Source: Lachnospiraceae bacterium
GTDB taxonomy: Bacteria > Bacillota > Clostridia > Lachnospirales > Lachnospiraceae
Length of the DNA: 64,000 nt
Direction of reading: 5' to 3'
NCBI GenBank assembly: GCA_031280955.1
Contig: JAITGA010000001.1
Span: forward strand, 53,036-117,035
The notes beneath the pieces are model-generated. The model made no database searches, was not told the origin of the DNA, and saw only the letters and a list, made by a program, of their open reading frames with translations. This document shows, piece by piece, positions 53,166 to 62,766 of this stretch. How positions within the stretch are numbered: the stretch's first letter is position 1; every line of letters begins with the position of its first letter. Position numbers and translations under genes: made by a program.

Positions 53166-53169
53166 TAGC

Positions 53170-54375
53170 TTACTGAGCCAACGCATCCACTACTTTTACC
53201 AACTCCCGCTCACACTCGCGGTCGCCGCTGTAAGGATAGCGGCGGCAAACTTTCTCGAACGAAGCGAAGGCTTTGGCGGCTTTTTCACTATCTTCACTGA
53301 ATAACTTTTCATAGGCATAGATTAGCCGATGCTTGGAGAGCTGTGTTTTACTGGCGGCGATGTATTGTTTGAGTTCAGGGGTGTAGAGGCGGGTGATTTC
53401 TTCTGTTCTTTGCTCACCATGCTCGCTGATCAACTCCAGAAACAATAGCTCACAAAGGGTCTCATTTCGTAGTAACATGATGAGATTGCTTCCTTGTTCG
53501 AGGATGCGCTTGGCAAGGAGCTTGGCGGCAGTGAAATCATGACAGTCAAGCAAACGGTTGAGTCCAAAGACGGCAACATTGCCGAGGATGGCATTGTTAA
53601 AATCATAGTCATCAGCAAACATAAACCATTCGGCGGGAAAGTCCTTACTTCTGCCTCCTAGTGACAATTTCGCATTTATCGAAAGCAACAGCCAAAAAGC
53701 ATCACGAGTCAGGGTGCATTTTTTCAGTAACTTAATATTGTATCCATCGGTAGAGATACCGCCTAGTTTAAGAGGAAGTAGATTGGTGATACCAAGCAAC
53801 ACGCCTATCCCTACAAAGGGAAGAAAAATTACTATCGGCGTGGTAAGTGAATCTTTGAGGGCAAAATATAAACCCACGGTAATGAAGCTTGCAATCAAGT
53901 TGGTCAAACCCCCGGCATTATTGTAAAACATGAAAGGAAAAGAACCGTTTTTCTGCGGCGGTGGTGACATCAGGCATTGCCCCCCGACTCCGGCGATGGC
54001 AAATCTCTTAATACGAAGTTTCTCTTTTCCTGTGCCATTATCTTCCTTGATGAACATGATATTGGCGATTGTAAATGAAACGAAACCATAGCCGCTGATA
54101 AGTCCTCCTAGCAAATGCCCTGCCTCATGGAGGATGACATGGAGGAAAAAGGCAACAATGACTGAAATGAATAAGTATACTAAAGGTAAGATGATATTAT
54201 CCCAGGCAAAACCGCCGCCATTTTCACCGTTGGTGTCAGCTGGGTTAATACCAGCCGGGTTATTACCATATATTGTAAAGAAGCCGATGACAAAACCGAT
54301 GGCGGCGCCGATTAGATATGGAAGTATAGCTTTCACTCTTTTTTTGTTGGATGCTTCTTTGTTTTCTTTGCTCAT
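53170..54375 (-). CDS. M50-type membrane zinc metalloprotease
   Basis: A 401-residue membrane protein. The zinc-binding HEAGH lies in a membrane helix (VILHEAGHLLGGLI, residues about 83-96), and the third ligand region is LLPLKLGGISTDGYN near residue 208, as in site-2 proteases. About six hydrophobic segments precede a soluble C-terminal half (about 235-401) that is helical and may be a repeat domain. The ATG at 54375 has no ribosome site, and a good promoter lies so close that the transcript would start at or near that ATG. Role unknown; regulated intramembrane proteolysis or clearance of signal peptides are possible. Confidence 0.83.
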   Translation of the reverse strand: MSKENKEASNKKRVKAILPYLIGAAIGFVIGFFTIYGNNPAGINPADTNGENGGGFAWDNIILPLVYLFISVIVAFFLHVILHEAGHLLGGLISGYGFVSFTIANIMFIKEDNGTGKEKLRIKRFAIAGVGGQCLMSPPPQKNGSFPFMFYNNAGGLTNLIASFITVGLYFALKDSLTTPIVIFLPFVGIGVLLGITNLLPLKLGGISTDGYNIKLLKKCTLTRDAFWLLLSINAKLSLGGRSKDFPAEWFMFADDYDFNNAILGNVAVFGLNRLLDCHDFTAAKLLAKRILEQGSNLIMLLRNETLCELLFLELISEHGEQRTEEITRLYTPELKQYIAASKTQLSKHRLIYAYEKLFSEDSEKAAKAFASFEKVCRRYPYSGDRECERELVKVVDALAQ

Positions 54376-54381
54376 TTTGTT

Positions 54382-54410
54382 AATATAAGATAGATATCGG
54401 ATTTAGTCAA
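54382..54410 (-). promoter_or_regulatory. Promoter abutting the M50 protease start codon
   Basis: On the minus strand TTGACT, 17 bp, TATATT. The -10 box ends 7 bases before the ATG, the normal distance to a transcription start. Confidence 0.65.
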
Positions 54411-54461
54411 GTAAGGGGAATAGATCAACCCCAAGCAGAAATCTATGTGCTACACGATTTG

Positions 54462-54500
54462 TGGATTGCTTCGGCGTATAAAACTGCCTCGCAATGACGA
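54462..54500. repeat. Dispersed short repeat, single copy
   Basis: TGGATTGCTTCGG...CTCGCAATGACGA, same family as 12019-12260. Confidence 0.65.
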
Positions 54501-54558
54501 AACCGGAAGTGAACAGAAACTCAAACTAAGCCCATCTCAACACAAATTCAACCCCGGT

Positions 54559-54587
54559 TTGCCATCGGCAATCTTTTTGTGTATTAT
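54559..54587 (+). promoter_or_regulatory. Putative promoter of the ribulokinase/AraD pair
   Basis: TTGCCA, 17 bp, TATTAT, about 85 bp before the kinase start. Confidence 0.45.
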
Positions 54588-54670
54588 TGATATTAGATAA
54601 ATTTATTCACTTAAGTTATAGAAGCAAAAGGTTGGTCGGCTCATATTAAACGGGAGCAAAGGAGGCATAT

Positions 54671-56281
54671 ATGCAGTCAAAAGACAGGCTCATATCTCTC
54701 ATCAAGTCGGGAGATACCGCCCTGGGAATCGAGTTCGGCTCGACCAGAATTAAGGCAGTATTGGTAGGTGGGGATAAATGCGAACCGCTGGCTTCCGGCT
54801 CTCATGAGTGGGAAAACCGCTTCGAGGCAGGCGTGTGGACTTATACCCTCGCCGATGTATGGGAGGGATTGGCGGCGGGTTATGCCAGTCTTTTGGATGA
54901 CATTGAAGAAAAATATGCAGTAAAGTTGGAAACAGTCGGGGCGATTGGTGTCAGCGCAATGATGCATGGTTATATGCCATTTGACAGCGAGGGAAATTTG
55001 CTTACCCCTTTTCGGACATGGCGCAATACCTCGACAGGAGCGGCAGCGGCAGAACTTACTGCTCTTTTTAACTATAATGTCCCCCAACGCTTTAGTATTG
55101 CTCATCTTTATCAAGCAATCCTTGATAAGAAAGAGCATCTGGGGAATATTAGTTACGTTACTACTTTGGCAGGATATGTGCATTGGCAGCTCACGGGCGA
55201 GCGGGTCACGGGGGTCGGTGATGCGTCCGGTATTTTCCCGATTGCGCCTGATACGAAAATGTATCACCCACAGATGGCGGACAAATTTGCAGATTTAATC
55301 AAAGAAGAAAATTACCCTTGGCAGTTGGCGGATATTTTGCCCAAACCGCTTTTTGCCGGAGAAGCGGCAGGGCGTTTGACTGCTGCGGGAGCAAAGTTGA
55401 TTGACCCCAGCGGTAATTTGACGGCAGGGATACCACTTTGTCCCCCGGAGGGTGATGCGGGAACAGGGATGGTTGCCACCAACTCGGTCAGGGTTCGTAC
55501 CGGCAATGTCTCAGCTGGTACGAGTGTGTTTGCAATGGTGGTACTGGAAAAGGAACTGGAACGGGTACATCCGGAAATAGACCTGGTCACTACCCCTGAT
55601 GGTTTTCCCGTGGCAATGGCACACGCAAACAACTGTACCTCTGATATCAATGAGTGGGTAGCTTTGTTTGCCGAGTTCGCAAAAGCAATCGGCAGTGATG
55701 TTCCCCGCAGTCAGATATTTGACATTCTTTATATGAAAGCCCTTGAGGCTGACATTGACCTTGGAGGGCTACTGGCATATAATTATTTGTCAGGAGAACA
55801 TATCACCGGACTCAGCGAGGGACGACCGCTTTTCGTCCGCATGGGTGATAGCAATTTCACCCTCGCCAACTTCATGCGGACACATTTGTTCACTTCATTA
55901 GCCGCCTTAAAGGTAGGATTGGATATTCTACTGGATGATGAGGGGGTCAAGGTGGAGCGGATATATGGGCATGGCGGTCTTTTCAAAACTGAGGGGGTGG
56001 GACAGGGTTTCCTTGCCGCCGCAGTCAATGTTCCCGTCTATTTGATGGAGTCGGCAGGAGAGGGCGGTGCATGGGGAATTGCGATTTTGGCATCATTCAT
56101 GCGCTCGAAAGCCGAAGATGAAGCCTTAGCCGATTATCTGGAGCAAAAGATATTTGTTGGTGAAGCAGGAAAGAAAATGCTGCCTGACCCGGAACATGTT
56201 CGCAGTTTTGCTTTGTTTAGCGAGCGTTACAAGAAAGGTTTGCCGATTGAAGAAGCGGCAGTGAAATGGTTACAGAAATGA
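54671..56281 (+). CDS. FGGY-family carbohydrate kinase, probably L-ribulokinase-like
   Basis: A 536-residue sugar kinase. [14 protein letters not shown] near residue 19 is the first phosphate-binding motif. [24 protein letters not shown] (catalytic Asp region, near residue 263) and [20 protein letters not shown] (second nucleotide motif) follow. The substrate is inferred from the next gene, an L-ribulose-5-phosphate 4-epimerase, whose start overlaps this stop. A pairing of kinase with AraD without araA is seen here, so L-ribulose may come from elsewhere, or the true substrate may be another pentulose such as L-xylulose. GGAGG lies before ATG 54671. Confidence 0.85.
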   Translation: MQSKDRLISLIKSGDTALGIEFGSTRIKAVLVGGDKCEPLASGSHEWENRFEAGVWTYTLADVWEGLAAGYASLLDDIEEKYAVKLETVGAIGVSAMMHGYMPFDSEGNLLTPFRTWRNTSTGAAAAELTALFNYNVPQRFSIAHLYQAILDKKEHLGNISYVTTLAGYVHWQLTGERVTGVGDASGIFPIAPDTKMYHPQMADKFADLIKEENYPWQLADILPKPLFAGEAAGRLTAAGAKLIDPSGNLTAGIPLCPPEGDAGTGMVATNSVRVRTGNVSAGTSVFAMVVLEKELERVHPEIDLVTTPDGFPVAMAHANNCTSDINEWVALFAEFAKAIGSDVPRSQIFDILYMKALEADIDLGGLLAYNYLSGEHITGLSEGRPLFVRMGDSNFTLANFMRTHLFTSLAALKVGLDILLDDEGVKVERIYGHGGLFKTEGVGQGFLAAAVNVPVYLMESAGEGGAWGIAILASFMRSKAEDEALADYLEQKIFVGEAGKKMLPDPEHVRSFALFSERYKKGLPIEEAAVKWLQK

Positions 56282-56976
56282 TGTTGGAGAAACTAAAAGA
56301 AAAGGTCTGTGAAGCGAATAAGCAGCTTTTGGTTCATGATCTGGTAACACTTACATGGGGAAATGTCAGCGAGATAGACCGTGAAAGCGGTTATGTCGTC
56401 ATCAAGCCGAGTGGGGTTTCTTATCAGGAGATGACAGCGGCGGACATGGTGGTGGTTGACCTAGAGGGAAGACGGATAGAGGGTAATAAAAATCCGTCCT
56501 CAGATACGGCAGTCCATCTGGAAATCTATCGAGCTTTTTCCGATGTCGGCGGTATCGTCCATACCCACTCAACCTATGCCACCGCATGGGCACAAGCAGG
56601 ACGGGCAATCCCTTGTTATGGGACTACCCATGCTGATTATATCTATGGTGAGATTCCCTGTCTTCGCAGTCTTACTGTTGAAGAAATCGAAAATGATTAT
56701 GAACGTAACACGGGACTATTGATCGTCAATGGGCTGATACAGATGGGGCTTTCACCTCTTTGCGTTCCGGCGGTACTTTGCCATTTTCACGGGCCGTTCA
56801 TTTGGGGCAAAGATGGAGAAACAGCGGTGGCAAACGCCGTAGTCATCGAAGAAGTGGCAAAAATGGCGTATCTGACCGAAAACATCGGAAATAACCCGCA
56901 ATCAGCACCGCAGCAACTCATTGACAAACATTATAACCGCAAACATGGAAGCGGAGCTTACTACGGTCAGCAATAA
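56278..56976 (+). CDS. araD: L-ribulose-5-phosphate 4-epimerase
   Basis: This zinc enzyme (about 232 aa) converts L-ribulose 5-phosphate to D-xylulose 5-phosphate, feeding the pentose phosphate pathway. [21 protein letters not shown] and PSSDTAVH precede the zinc ligands HTHS (near residues 95-97); [10 protein letters not shown] holds the catalytic Asp, and the C-terminus [15 protein letters not shown] carries the catalytic Tyr as in E. coli AraD. ATG 56278 overlaps the kinase stop (ATGA) and gives E. coli-like numbering; an ATG at 56266 is also in frame. It lies 16 bp before gltX. Confidence 0.93.
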   Translation: MMLEKLKEKVCEANKQLLVHDLVTLTWGNVSEIDRESGYVVIKPSGVSYQEMTAADMVVVDLEGRRIEGNKNPSSDTAVHLEIYRAFSDVGGIVHTHSTYATAWAQAGRAIPCYGTTHADYIYGEIPCLRSLTVEEIENDYERNTGLLIVNGLIQMGLSPLCVPAVLCHFHGPFIWGKDGETAVANAVVIEEVAKMAYLTENIGNNPQSAPQQLIDKHYNRKHGSGAYYGQQ

Positions 56977-56992
56977 ACGAAGAGGGAAAACA

Positions 56993-58588
56993 ATGGATAA
57001 TATTGAAAAAACCAAAATCAGGACTCGTTATGCTCCCAGTCCGACAGGAAAGATGCATATCGGCAATCTGCGTTCGGCTCTTTATGAATATTTGATTGCC
57101 AAACATGAGGGTGGAGACTTCATTATTCGTATTGAGGACACCGACCAAGAGCGGTTCGTGGAGGGGGCAGTAGAAAATATCCACCGTTCCCTGGCGGCGG
57201 CAGGACTTGAAAGTGATGAAGGACCTGAAAACGGTGGTGCATATGGCCCTTATGTGCAAAGCGAGCGAAAAAAACTGGGCATTTATCAAGAGTATGCCGC
57301 ACTATTGGTAAGCAAGGGTGAGGCGTATTATTGTTTTTGTGACAAGGAACGTCTTTTGTCACTAAAAGATGAAACAGGTTACGGTGTATATGATAAACAA
57401 TGCCAGAAGCTTACCAAGGATGAGGTAAGCAAGCTCTTAAATGAAAGGGGCATTGTCAACAGAAATGAGAGTAAGGGATTTACGGTCGAAAGTGCAGAGG
57501 TTATGGATGATGATGACTCCGCAAAAGATGCGATTTATGATGAAGTACTGGGTAAGGACATCGAGATAAAGTTTGGACTGCGTCCCTGTATCCGCCAAAA
57601 CAATCCTCGCACCGGAGCAACGGTCTTTTTTGATGAGATATATGGGGAAATATCAGTTGATAACAGCGAGCTTGACGACATGGTACTCATCAAATCCGAT
57701 GGCTTTCCCACTTACAATTTTGCCAACGTCGTAGACGACCATTTGATGGGGATAACCCATGTTGTACGTGGCAATGAATATCTTTCCAGTATGCCTAAGT
57801 ATATTCGTCTTTATCATGCTTTTGGCTGGGAAGTACCGCTTCATATCCATCTGCCGCTCATCACCGGAGCCGATCACAAAAAGCTCAGTAAGCGAAGCGG
57901 TGATGTGTCATTCGAGGATTTGTTGGATAAAGGCTACTTGGCGGCGGCAATCGTGAATTACATCGCTCTACTGGGGTGGAGTCCTGAGGATAATCAAGAA
58001 ATATTCTCATTGACCGAGCTGGTCAACAACTTCAATTACCGCCGTATTTCCAAATCCCCGGCTATTTTTGACAGCGAAAAATTACGCTGGGTAAATAGTG
58101 AATACATAAAACAGATGGATGAAGATGAATTTTTTCAAAAGGTATTGCCGATAACTAAGGCACAGCTCGGTGACGGTTTCGACCATCCCTTGATTGCCAC
58201 GGCACTCCAAACCCGGATTGAGTTATGGTCAGATATTGAAGGATTGATTGATTTCCTCAGGGAAGTACCGCCATATGAGAGCAGTCTTTATCATAACCAA
58301 AGAATGAAAACCACTCCCGAGGGAGCGTTAGCGATACTAACGGAAGCCCTACCGATCATCGCTGCGGTTGATGAGTTTGAAAATGATAACCTCTTTGAAA
58401 TCTTGACAGCACACGCTACTGCCAACGGGCAAAAAAATGGGGTGGTAATGTGGCCGATACGAGTTGCCATTTCGGGGCTGGCTAACACGATGATGGGAGC
58501 AACACAAATACTTGAACTGTTGGGAAAAGATGAATCACTAAAGCGGATAAAAGCGGCAATCAAGCTAATTGCTGAATCAATTGATTAA
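56993..58588 (+). CDS. gltX: Glutamyl-tRNA synthetase
   Basis: The enzyme (531 aa) charges tRNA-Glu. YAPSPTGKMHIGNLRSALY holds the HIGH-type motif near residue 22, and KKLSKRSGDVSF holds the KMSKS-type motif near residue 297. The Rossmann fold carries RIEDTDQERF. A 60-residue segment after residue 120 is richer in charged residues than in the E. coli enzyme, and the anticodon-binding C-terminal half is present. GAGGGAAAA precedes ATG 56993, although the frame is open from 56921 inside araD. Most Bacillota use a non-discriminating GluRS with GatCAB; that is assumed here, not shown. It converges with the HAD gene, 2 bp apart. Confidence 0.93.
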   Translation: MDNIEKTKIRTRYAPSPTGKMHIGNLRSALYEYLIAKHEGGDFIIRIEDTDQERFVEGAVENIHRSLAAAGLESDEGPENGGAYGPYVQSERKKLGIYQEYAALLVSKGEAYYCFCDKERLLSLKDETGYGVYDKQCQKLTKDEVSKLLNERGIVNRNESKGFTVESAEVMDDDDSAKDAIYDEVLGKDIEIKFGLRPCIRQNNPRTGATVFFDEIYGEISVDNSELDDMVLIKSDGFPTYNFANVVDDHLMGITHVVRGNEYLSSMPKYIRLYHAFGWEVPLHIHLPLITGADHKKLSKRSGDVSFEDLLDKGYLAAAIVNYIALLGWSPEDNQEIFSLTELVNNFNYRRISKSPAIFDSEKLRWVNSEYIKQMDEDEFFQKVLPITKAQLGDGFDHPLIATALQTRIELWSDIEGLIDFLREVPPYESSLYHNQRMKTTPEGALAILTEALPIIAAVDEFENDNLFEILTAHATANGQKNGVVMWPIRVAISGLANTMMGATQILELLGKDESLKRIKAAIKLIAESID

Positions 58589-58590
58589 CT

Positions 58591-59433
58591 TTATTTGCTC
58601 CAAAGTAGTTTTTCCAGTACTCGTGCCAGACCATCTTCATCATTGGAAAATTCGGTGACGACATCAGCAATTTCCATCAAGCTGTCGGCACTATTTTTCA
58701 TTGCTATTTTGTAACCGGCGGCTTCCAACATGCATAAATCATTTTCGGCATCACCGGCAGCGACGGTATCAGCGGCAGCAATGCCAAGATAATCGCAAAT
58801 GCGATGAAGTGCCGCGCCTTTGCCCGACTCAGCGGGAAGCATATCAATGAAATAGGGGGTTGAATAGGCGTAAGTAATGTTAGGAAGTACCTTTTCCAGT
58901 TCCTCGCGCAAGGCAATCAGCTTGCGGCGGTCGTGATGCTCGATGGCAAGACATTTGTTCGGTTCAAAAGTGAGAGCAGTAGTGATATCGTCATATACTA
59001 TCACGGGAGTATAGATAATACGGCTGTAAAACTCAAGCTCTTTTGTCTGTGCCGGGGCATAGATATGGGTATCGCTGTAGGTATGACAATACACCCCCAT
59101 CTGTGCCGAAGTTGTGAGGATTTGCAAGGCATGGTCTATTTTCATTGTTACTCGGTGGATGATTTGCTCACGGTCACAGTCAAATATCTGCCCGCCGTTA
59201 TAACCAATCAGAAACATTCCTGCGAAGTCGAGGGCAAGCTCTTTTTTTACATCTTTGACACTGCCAAGGTCACGTCCCGAACTGAGAACGAGATGATACC
59301 CGGCGGCGACTAAAGCCTGCAAAGCGGCATAAGTACGGCTACTGATTTTCTTATCACTATCAAGCAAAGTCCCGTCGAGGTCGGTAAAGAAAATTTTGTG
59401 AAAAGGAGAGGATTTGGAAGTGTTCATTTTCAT
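58591..59433 (-). CDS. HAD-superfamily phosphatase, Cof type
   Basis: A 280-residue hydrolase. Motif I is FFTDLDGTLLD with the two catalytic Asp near residues 18-20, motif II is LSSGRDLGSV, motif III contains the Lys in ESGKGAALHRI, and motif IV is VAAGDAENDLCML. The large C2 cap domain (about 90-200) is typical of Cof/YidA sugar-phosphate phosphatases. The substrate is unknown. ATG 59433 overlaps the stop of the ABC-F gene (ATGA), so it is translated as part of that operon. A second ATG two codons later is equally possible. Confidence 0.88.
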   Translation of the reverse strand: MKMNTSKSSPFHKIFFTDLDGTLLDSDKKISSRTYAALQALVAAGYHLVLSSGRDLGSVKDVKKELALDFAGMFLIGYNGGQIFDCDREQIIHRVTMKIDHALQILTTSAQMGVYCHTYSDTHIYAPAQTKELEFYSRIIYTPVIVYDDITTALTFEPNKCLAIEHHDRRKLIALREELEKVLPNITYAYSTPYFIDMLPAESGKGAALHRICDYLGIAAADTVAAGDAENDLCMLEAAGYKIAMKNSADSLMEIADVVTEFSNDEDGLARVLEKLLWSK

Positions 59434-61055
59434 TTTCCTTTCACATAGACTGCCGAACGCTTACGTGCCATCGCATCATTTGCCAGATAATCATCGTAGG
59501 TGGTGATTTTGTCAATGATTTTGCCATCGGGTAGGATTTCGATGATACGATTTGCCGTAGTTTGGACGAATTGATGATCGTGACAGGCAAAGAGGATGAC
59601 TCCGGGAAACTTGATGACCCCATTGTTGAGGGCAGTGATGGCTTCCATGTCCAAATGATTGGTCGGCTCGTCAAAGAGAAGGCAATTTGCCCCGCTAATC
59701 ATCATTTTTGACAAAAGACAGCGTACCTTTTCCCCACCGGATAGTATCTTCGTTTTTTTGACACCATCTTCGCCGGCGAAGAGCATCCTGCCGAGGAAGC
59801 CACGGACATAGGTAGCATCTTTGTTGGCGGAGTAGCCTGTGAGCCAGTCAGCGATTGTCAGCTCATTTTCAAATTCATGGTTGTTATCCTTGGGAAAATA
59901 GGCTAAAGAGGTCGTCACCCCCCATTTGTATGTGCCGCGGTCAGCTTCCAATTCGCCTATCAGTATCCGCAGCAAGGTGGTGATGGCAAATTCATTGCCG
60001 CCCACGAAAGCGATTTTGTCCTCACGACCGACAATGAAAGAGATATTGTCGAGGATTTTTTCATCGTTTATGGTTTTGGAGATATTGGTCACACTCAGAA
60101 CCTCGTTGCCGATATCCCGCTCCGGGCGAAAGTCGATATAAGGATATTTGCGGCTGGAGGGGCGGATATCATCGAGTTCAATTTTTTCAAGGGCACGTTT
60201 TCTGGAGGTCGCTTGCTTCGATTTCGAGGCATTGGCAGAAAAGCGACTAATGAACTCTTGCAGTTCTTTTATCTTTTCTTCTTTCTTTTTGTTGGCTTCT
60301 TTCATCTGGCGGATAAGCAACTGACTTGACTCATACCAGAAATCATAGTTGCCGGTATAGAGCTTGATTTTGCCGTAGTCAATATCGGCAATGTGGGTGC
60401 AAACCTTATTGAGAAAGTAGCGGTCGTGGGAAACGACGATGACAGTATTGTCAAAGTCAATCAAAAACTCTTCAAACCAGGCGATGGCATCAAGGTCAAG
60501 ATGGTTGGTGGGTTCGTCGAGCAAGAGGATGTCGGGATTACCAAAAAGTGCCTTGGCAAGCAGGACTTTTACTTTCTCACTTCCGGTAAGATTGCCCATG
60601 ATAGTCGTATGGGTATCAGGCAAAAGCCCAAGACCGTTTAGCAAGGCGGCGGCGTTTGACTCTGCCTCCCAACCGTCCATTTCCGCAAACTCACCCTCCA
60701 GCTCACTGGCACGGATACCATCGGCATCGCTGAAATCCTCTTTGGTGTAGATTTCATCCTTCTCCTTCATGATTTCGTAAAGGCGGGCATTACCCATAAT
60801 TACGGTATCAAGCACCGGGTATTCGTCGTATTTGAAATGGTCTTGTTCGAGGACGGACAGCCGCTGTCCCGGGGTGATGCTGATGTCTCCCTTGGTTGTG
60901 TCCTGTCTACCATCGAGTATCCGCAGGAAAGTTGACTTGCCGGAGCCGTTTGCCCCAATCAACCCATAGCAATTGCCGGGGGTGAACTTGATGCTGACAT
61001 CTTCGAAGAGGGCACGTTTGCCGAAGCGGAGTGTAACATTGTGGGCGCTTATCAT
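59430..61055 (-). CDS. ABC-F family ATPase (YbiT-like) with altered second Walker A
   Basis: A 541-residue soluble protein with two ABC domains and no membrane part; ABC-F proteins act on the ribosome. The first domain has GANGSGKST (near residue 35), a weak signature LTGSEKVK, and LLLDEPTNHLD. A charged linker (about 235-290) joins to the second domain with signature LSGGEKVR and LLFDEPTNHLD. The second Walker A reads GGNEFAITT in place of GxxGxGKTT, so the ATP-binding Lys is Ile. GAGG on the minus strand supports ATG 61055, not the upstream ATG at 61100. The HAD gene follows in the same operon. Confidence 0.9.
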   Translation of the reverse strand: MISAHNVTLRFGKRALFEDVSIKFTPGNCYGLIGANGSGKSTFLRILDGRQDTTKGDISITPGQRLSVLEQDHFKYDEYPVLDTVIMGNARLYEIMKEKDEIYTKEDFSDADGIRASELEGEFAEMDGWEAESNAAALLNGLGLLPDTHTTIMGNLTGSEKVKVLLAKALFGNPDILLLDEPTNHLDLDAIAWFEEFLIDFDNTVIVVSHDRYFLNKVCTHIADIDYGKIKLYTGNYDFWYESSQLLIRQMKEANKKKEEKIKELQEFISRFSANASKSKQATSRKRALEKIELDDIRPSSRKYPYIDFRPERDIGNEVLSVTNISKTINDEKILDNISFIVGREDKIAFVGGNEFAITTLLRILIGELEADRGTYKWGVTTSLAYFPKDNNHEFENELTIADWLTGYSANKDATYVRGFLGRMLFAGEDGVKKTKILSGGEKVRCLLSKMMISGANCLLFDEPTNHLDMEAITALNNGVIKFPGVILFACHDHQFVQTTANRIIEILPDGKIIDKITTYDDYLANDAMARKRSAVYVKGK

Positions 61056-61104
61056 GGAAACCTCGCAGTTGCTGTTAATGGCATAGTGGATAGGTAACAC
61101 TTAC

Positions 61105-61132
61105 ATTATACATAAGCTTAGTAAAAAGACAA
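61105..61132 (-). promoter_or_regulatory. Promoter of the ABC-F gene
   Basis: On the minus strand TTGTCT, 16 bp, TATAAT, about 50 bp before the start codon. Confidence 0.65.
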
Positions 61133-61169
61133 GTGAGGAGGAGAGGAGGTGGATTTTGGGTGGATTTTG

Positions 61170-61197
61170 TTGGAACAGTAGAGGAATGTACTATAAT
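61170..61197 (+). promoter_or_regulatory. Promoter of the MBOAT gene
   Basis: TTGGAA, 16 bp, TATAAT. The 10-mer CTATAATATG is directly repeated at 61191 and 61201, so a second -10 box may exist. Confidence 0.6.
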
Positions 61198-61261
61198 ATG
61201 CTATAATATGGTCGTTATTTGCGGCACAATTGTTGCTACAATAGGAAAACATGGGAACAAT

Positions 61262-62746
61262 ATGCTGTTTAATTCCTACATTTTCATCTTTGCTTTTTTG
61301 CCATTAGTACTGTTAGTTTATTATTGGCTTAACAAAGTAAAACACCACCGCATGGCGACGGCGTGGTTGACTATCTCGTCCTTGATTTTTTATGCCTACT
61401 TTAACTGGGCTTATTGTTTTATTTTGATTAGTAGCATAGGTTTCAATTATCTTCTCCACAGATGCCTACATCATATGGGCGAAAGGCAGGGTTTAAGCGT
61501 CGTACATTACCGCAAGTTCCTGTTGGTGCTGGGTTTGGTGATGAACATTACCCTCCTTGGATATTTCAAGTACTATAATTTCTTCATCAGTAATATCAAC
61601 CAACTGTTTCAGACTGATTTTCTGCTGCAAAGTATCGTCCTGCCATTGGGAATTAGTTTTTTTACCTTTCAACAGATATCTTTCATCATTGACACTTATA
61701 AAGGAGAAACACCGTTATATCCTTTCGGCGATTACGCTTTGTTTGTCTCATTTTTCCCACAGCTGGTGGCAGGACCGATAGTGCTTCACAAGGAGATGAT
61801 TCCGCAGTATCAAGACATCACGCGCCGCCGTCTTAGCTCGACTTCTTTATATGAGGGCTGTCAGTATTTTATCCTTGGGTTGGGCAAAAAAGTAATCATC
61901 GCTGATACATTTGGGCGGGCGGTGGATTTCGGCTATGCCAACGTTATCGAACTCAACAGTATAAGTGCCTTTATTATCATACTGGCATTTACATTTCAAA
62001 TATATTTTGACTTCAGTGGTTACTGTGATATGGCAATCGGATTGGGGAAGATGTTCAATTTTGAGATTCCCATTAACTTTTACTCACCATATAAGGCAAA
62101 ATCGGTCAAGGAGTTTTGGGGAAGTTGGCACAAGACATTGACCCGCTTTTTTCACCGTTATCTATATGTCCCACTAGGCGGCAACCGCAAAGGGCGGATT
62201 TTTACCTGTTTTAACATCATGGTCGTATTCGTCGTCAGCGGTTTGTGGCATGGAGCGGCATGGAGTTTCGTCTGTTGGGGCGTGGTGCATGGATTGGCTC
62301 TGATAGCTTATAATGGCTTTGTGACTAAGTGGTCACGGATACCGAGTTGGCTTAGGTGGTTTTCCACCTTCGTATTCATCAATCTCACCTGGGTGATATT
62401 CCGTGCTGACAGTATGTGGCAGGCAACATTCGTCATCCGGAGACTGGCGACAGGCGGTATCGAACAACCGCTTCACGGCATTACAGCGGTCTTTGGCGGA
62501 CGTGGTCTTGATATCATGCTAGGACAGCTGGGTGTTGATAGCGGTATTTATAGTACGATTGCTCTTATCAATACGTTTATTTGGATAGTGGTGGTCTTAA
62601 TTATAGTCATGAAGGGGAAAAATATTTTCGATATAGCTTCCATGAAAAGAACAGACGTTCCCTACTTGTTGATGTTGACATTTGTGTTCCTAATTTCTAT
62701 CGTCACCTTGACTGATGTGACGGAGTTTCTTTATTTTGAGTTTTGA
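61262..62746 (+). CDS. MBOAT-family membrane O-acyltransferase (AlgI-like)
   Basis: A 494-residue polytopic membrane protein with about eleven helices. FFTFQQISFIIDTYKG, FPQLVAGPIV, FDFSGYCDMAIGLGKM, KEFWGSWHKTLTRFFHRYLYVPLGG and the catalytic-His motif SGLWHGAAW (near residue 320) mark the AlgI/DltB type, which moves acetyl groups from the cytoplasm to polymers outside. ATG 61262 starts at the first membrane segment; the longer frame from 61133 covers the promoter. The next gene encodes an SGNH-type partner starting 20 bp later. The likely product is an O-acetylated exopolysaccharide or wall polymer, but which one is unknown. Confidence 0.9.
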   Translation: MLFNSYIFIFAFLPLVLLVYYWLNKVKHHRMATAWLTISSLIFYAYFNWAYCFILISSIGFNYLLHRCLHHMGERQGLSVVHYRKFLLVLGLVMNITLLGYFKYYNFFISNINQLFQTDFLLQSIVLPLGISFFTFQQISFIIDTYKGETPLYPFGDYALFVSFFPQLVAGPIVLHKEMIPQYQDITRRRLSSTSLYEGCQYFILGLGKKVIIADTFGRAVDFGYANVIELNSISAFIIILAFTFQIYFDFSGYCDMAIGLGKMFNFEIPINFYSPYKAKSVKEFWGSWHKTLTRFFHRYLYVPLGGNRKGRIFTCFNIMVVFVVSGLWHGAAWSFVCWGVVHGLALIAYNGFVTKWSRIPSWLRWFSTFVFINLTWVIFRADSMWQATFVIRRLATGGIEQPLHGITAVFGGRGLDIMLGQLGVDSGIYSTIALINTFIWIVVVLIIVMKGKNIFDIASMKRTDVPYLLMLTFVFLISIVTLTDVTEFLYFEF

Positions 62747-62766
62747 ATGTGGGTGAGATTGTGAAT

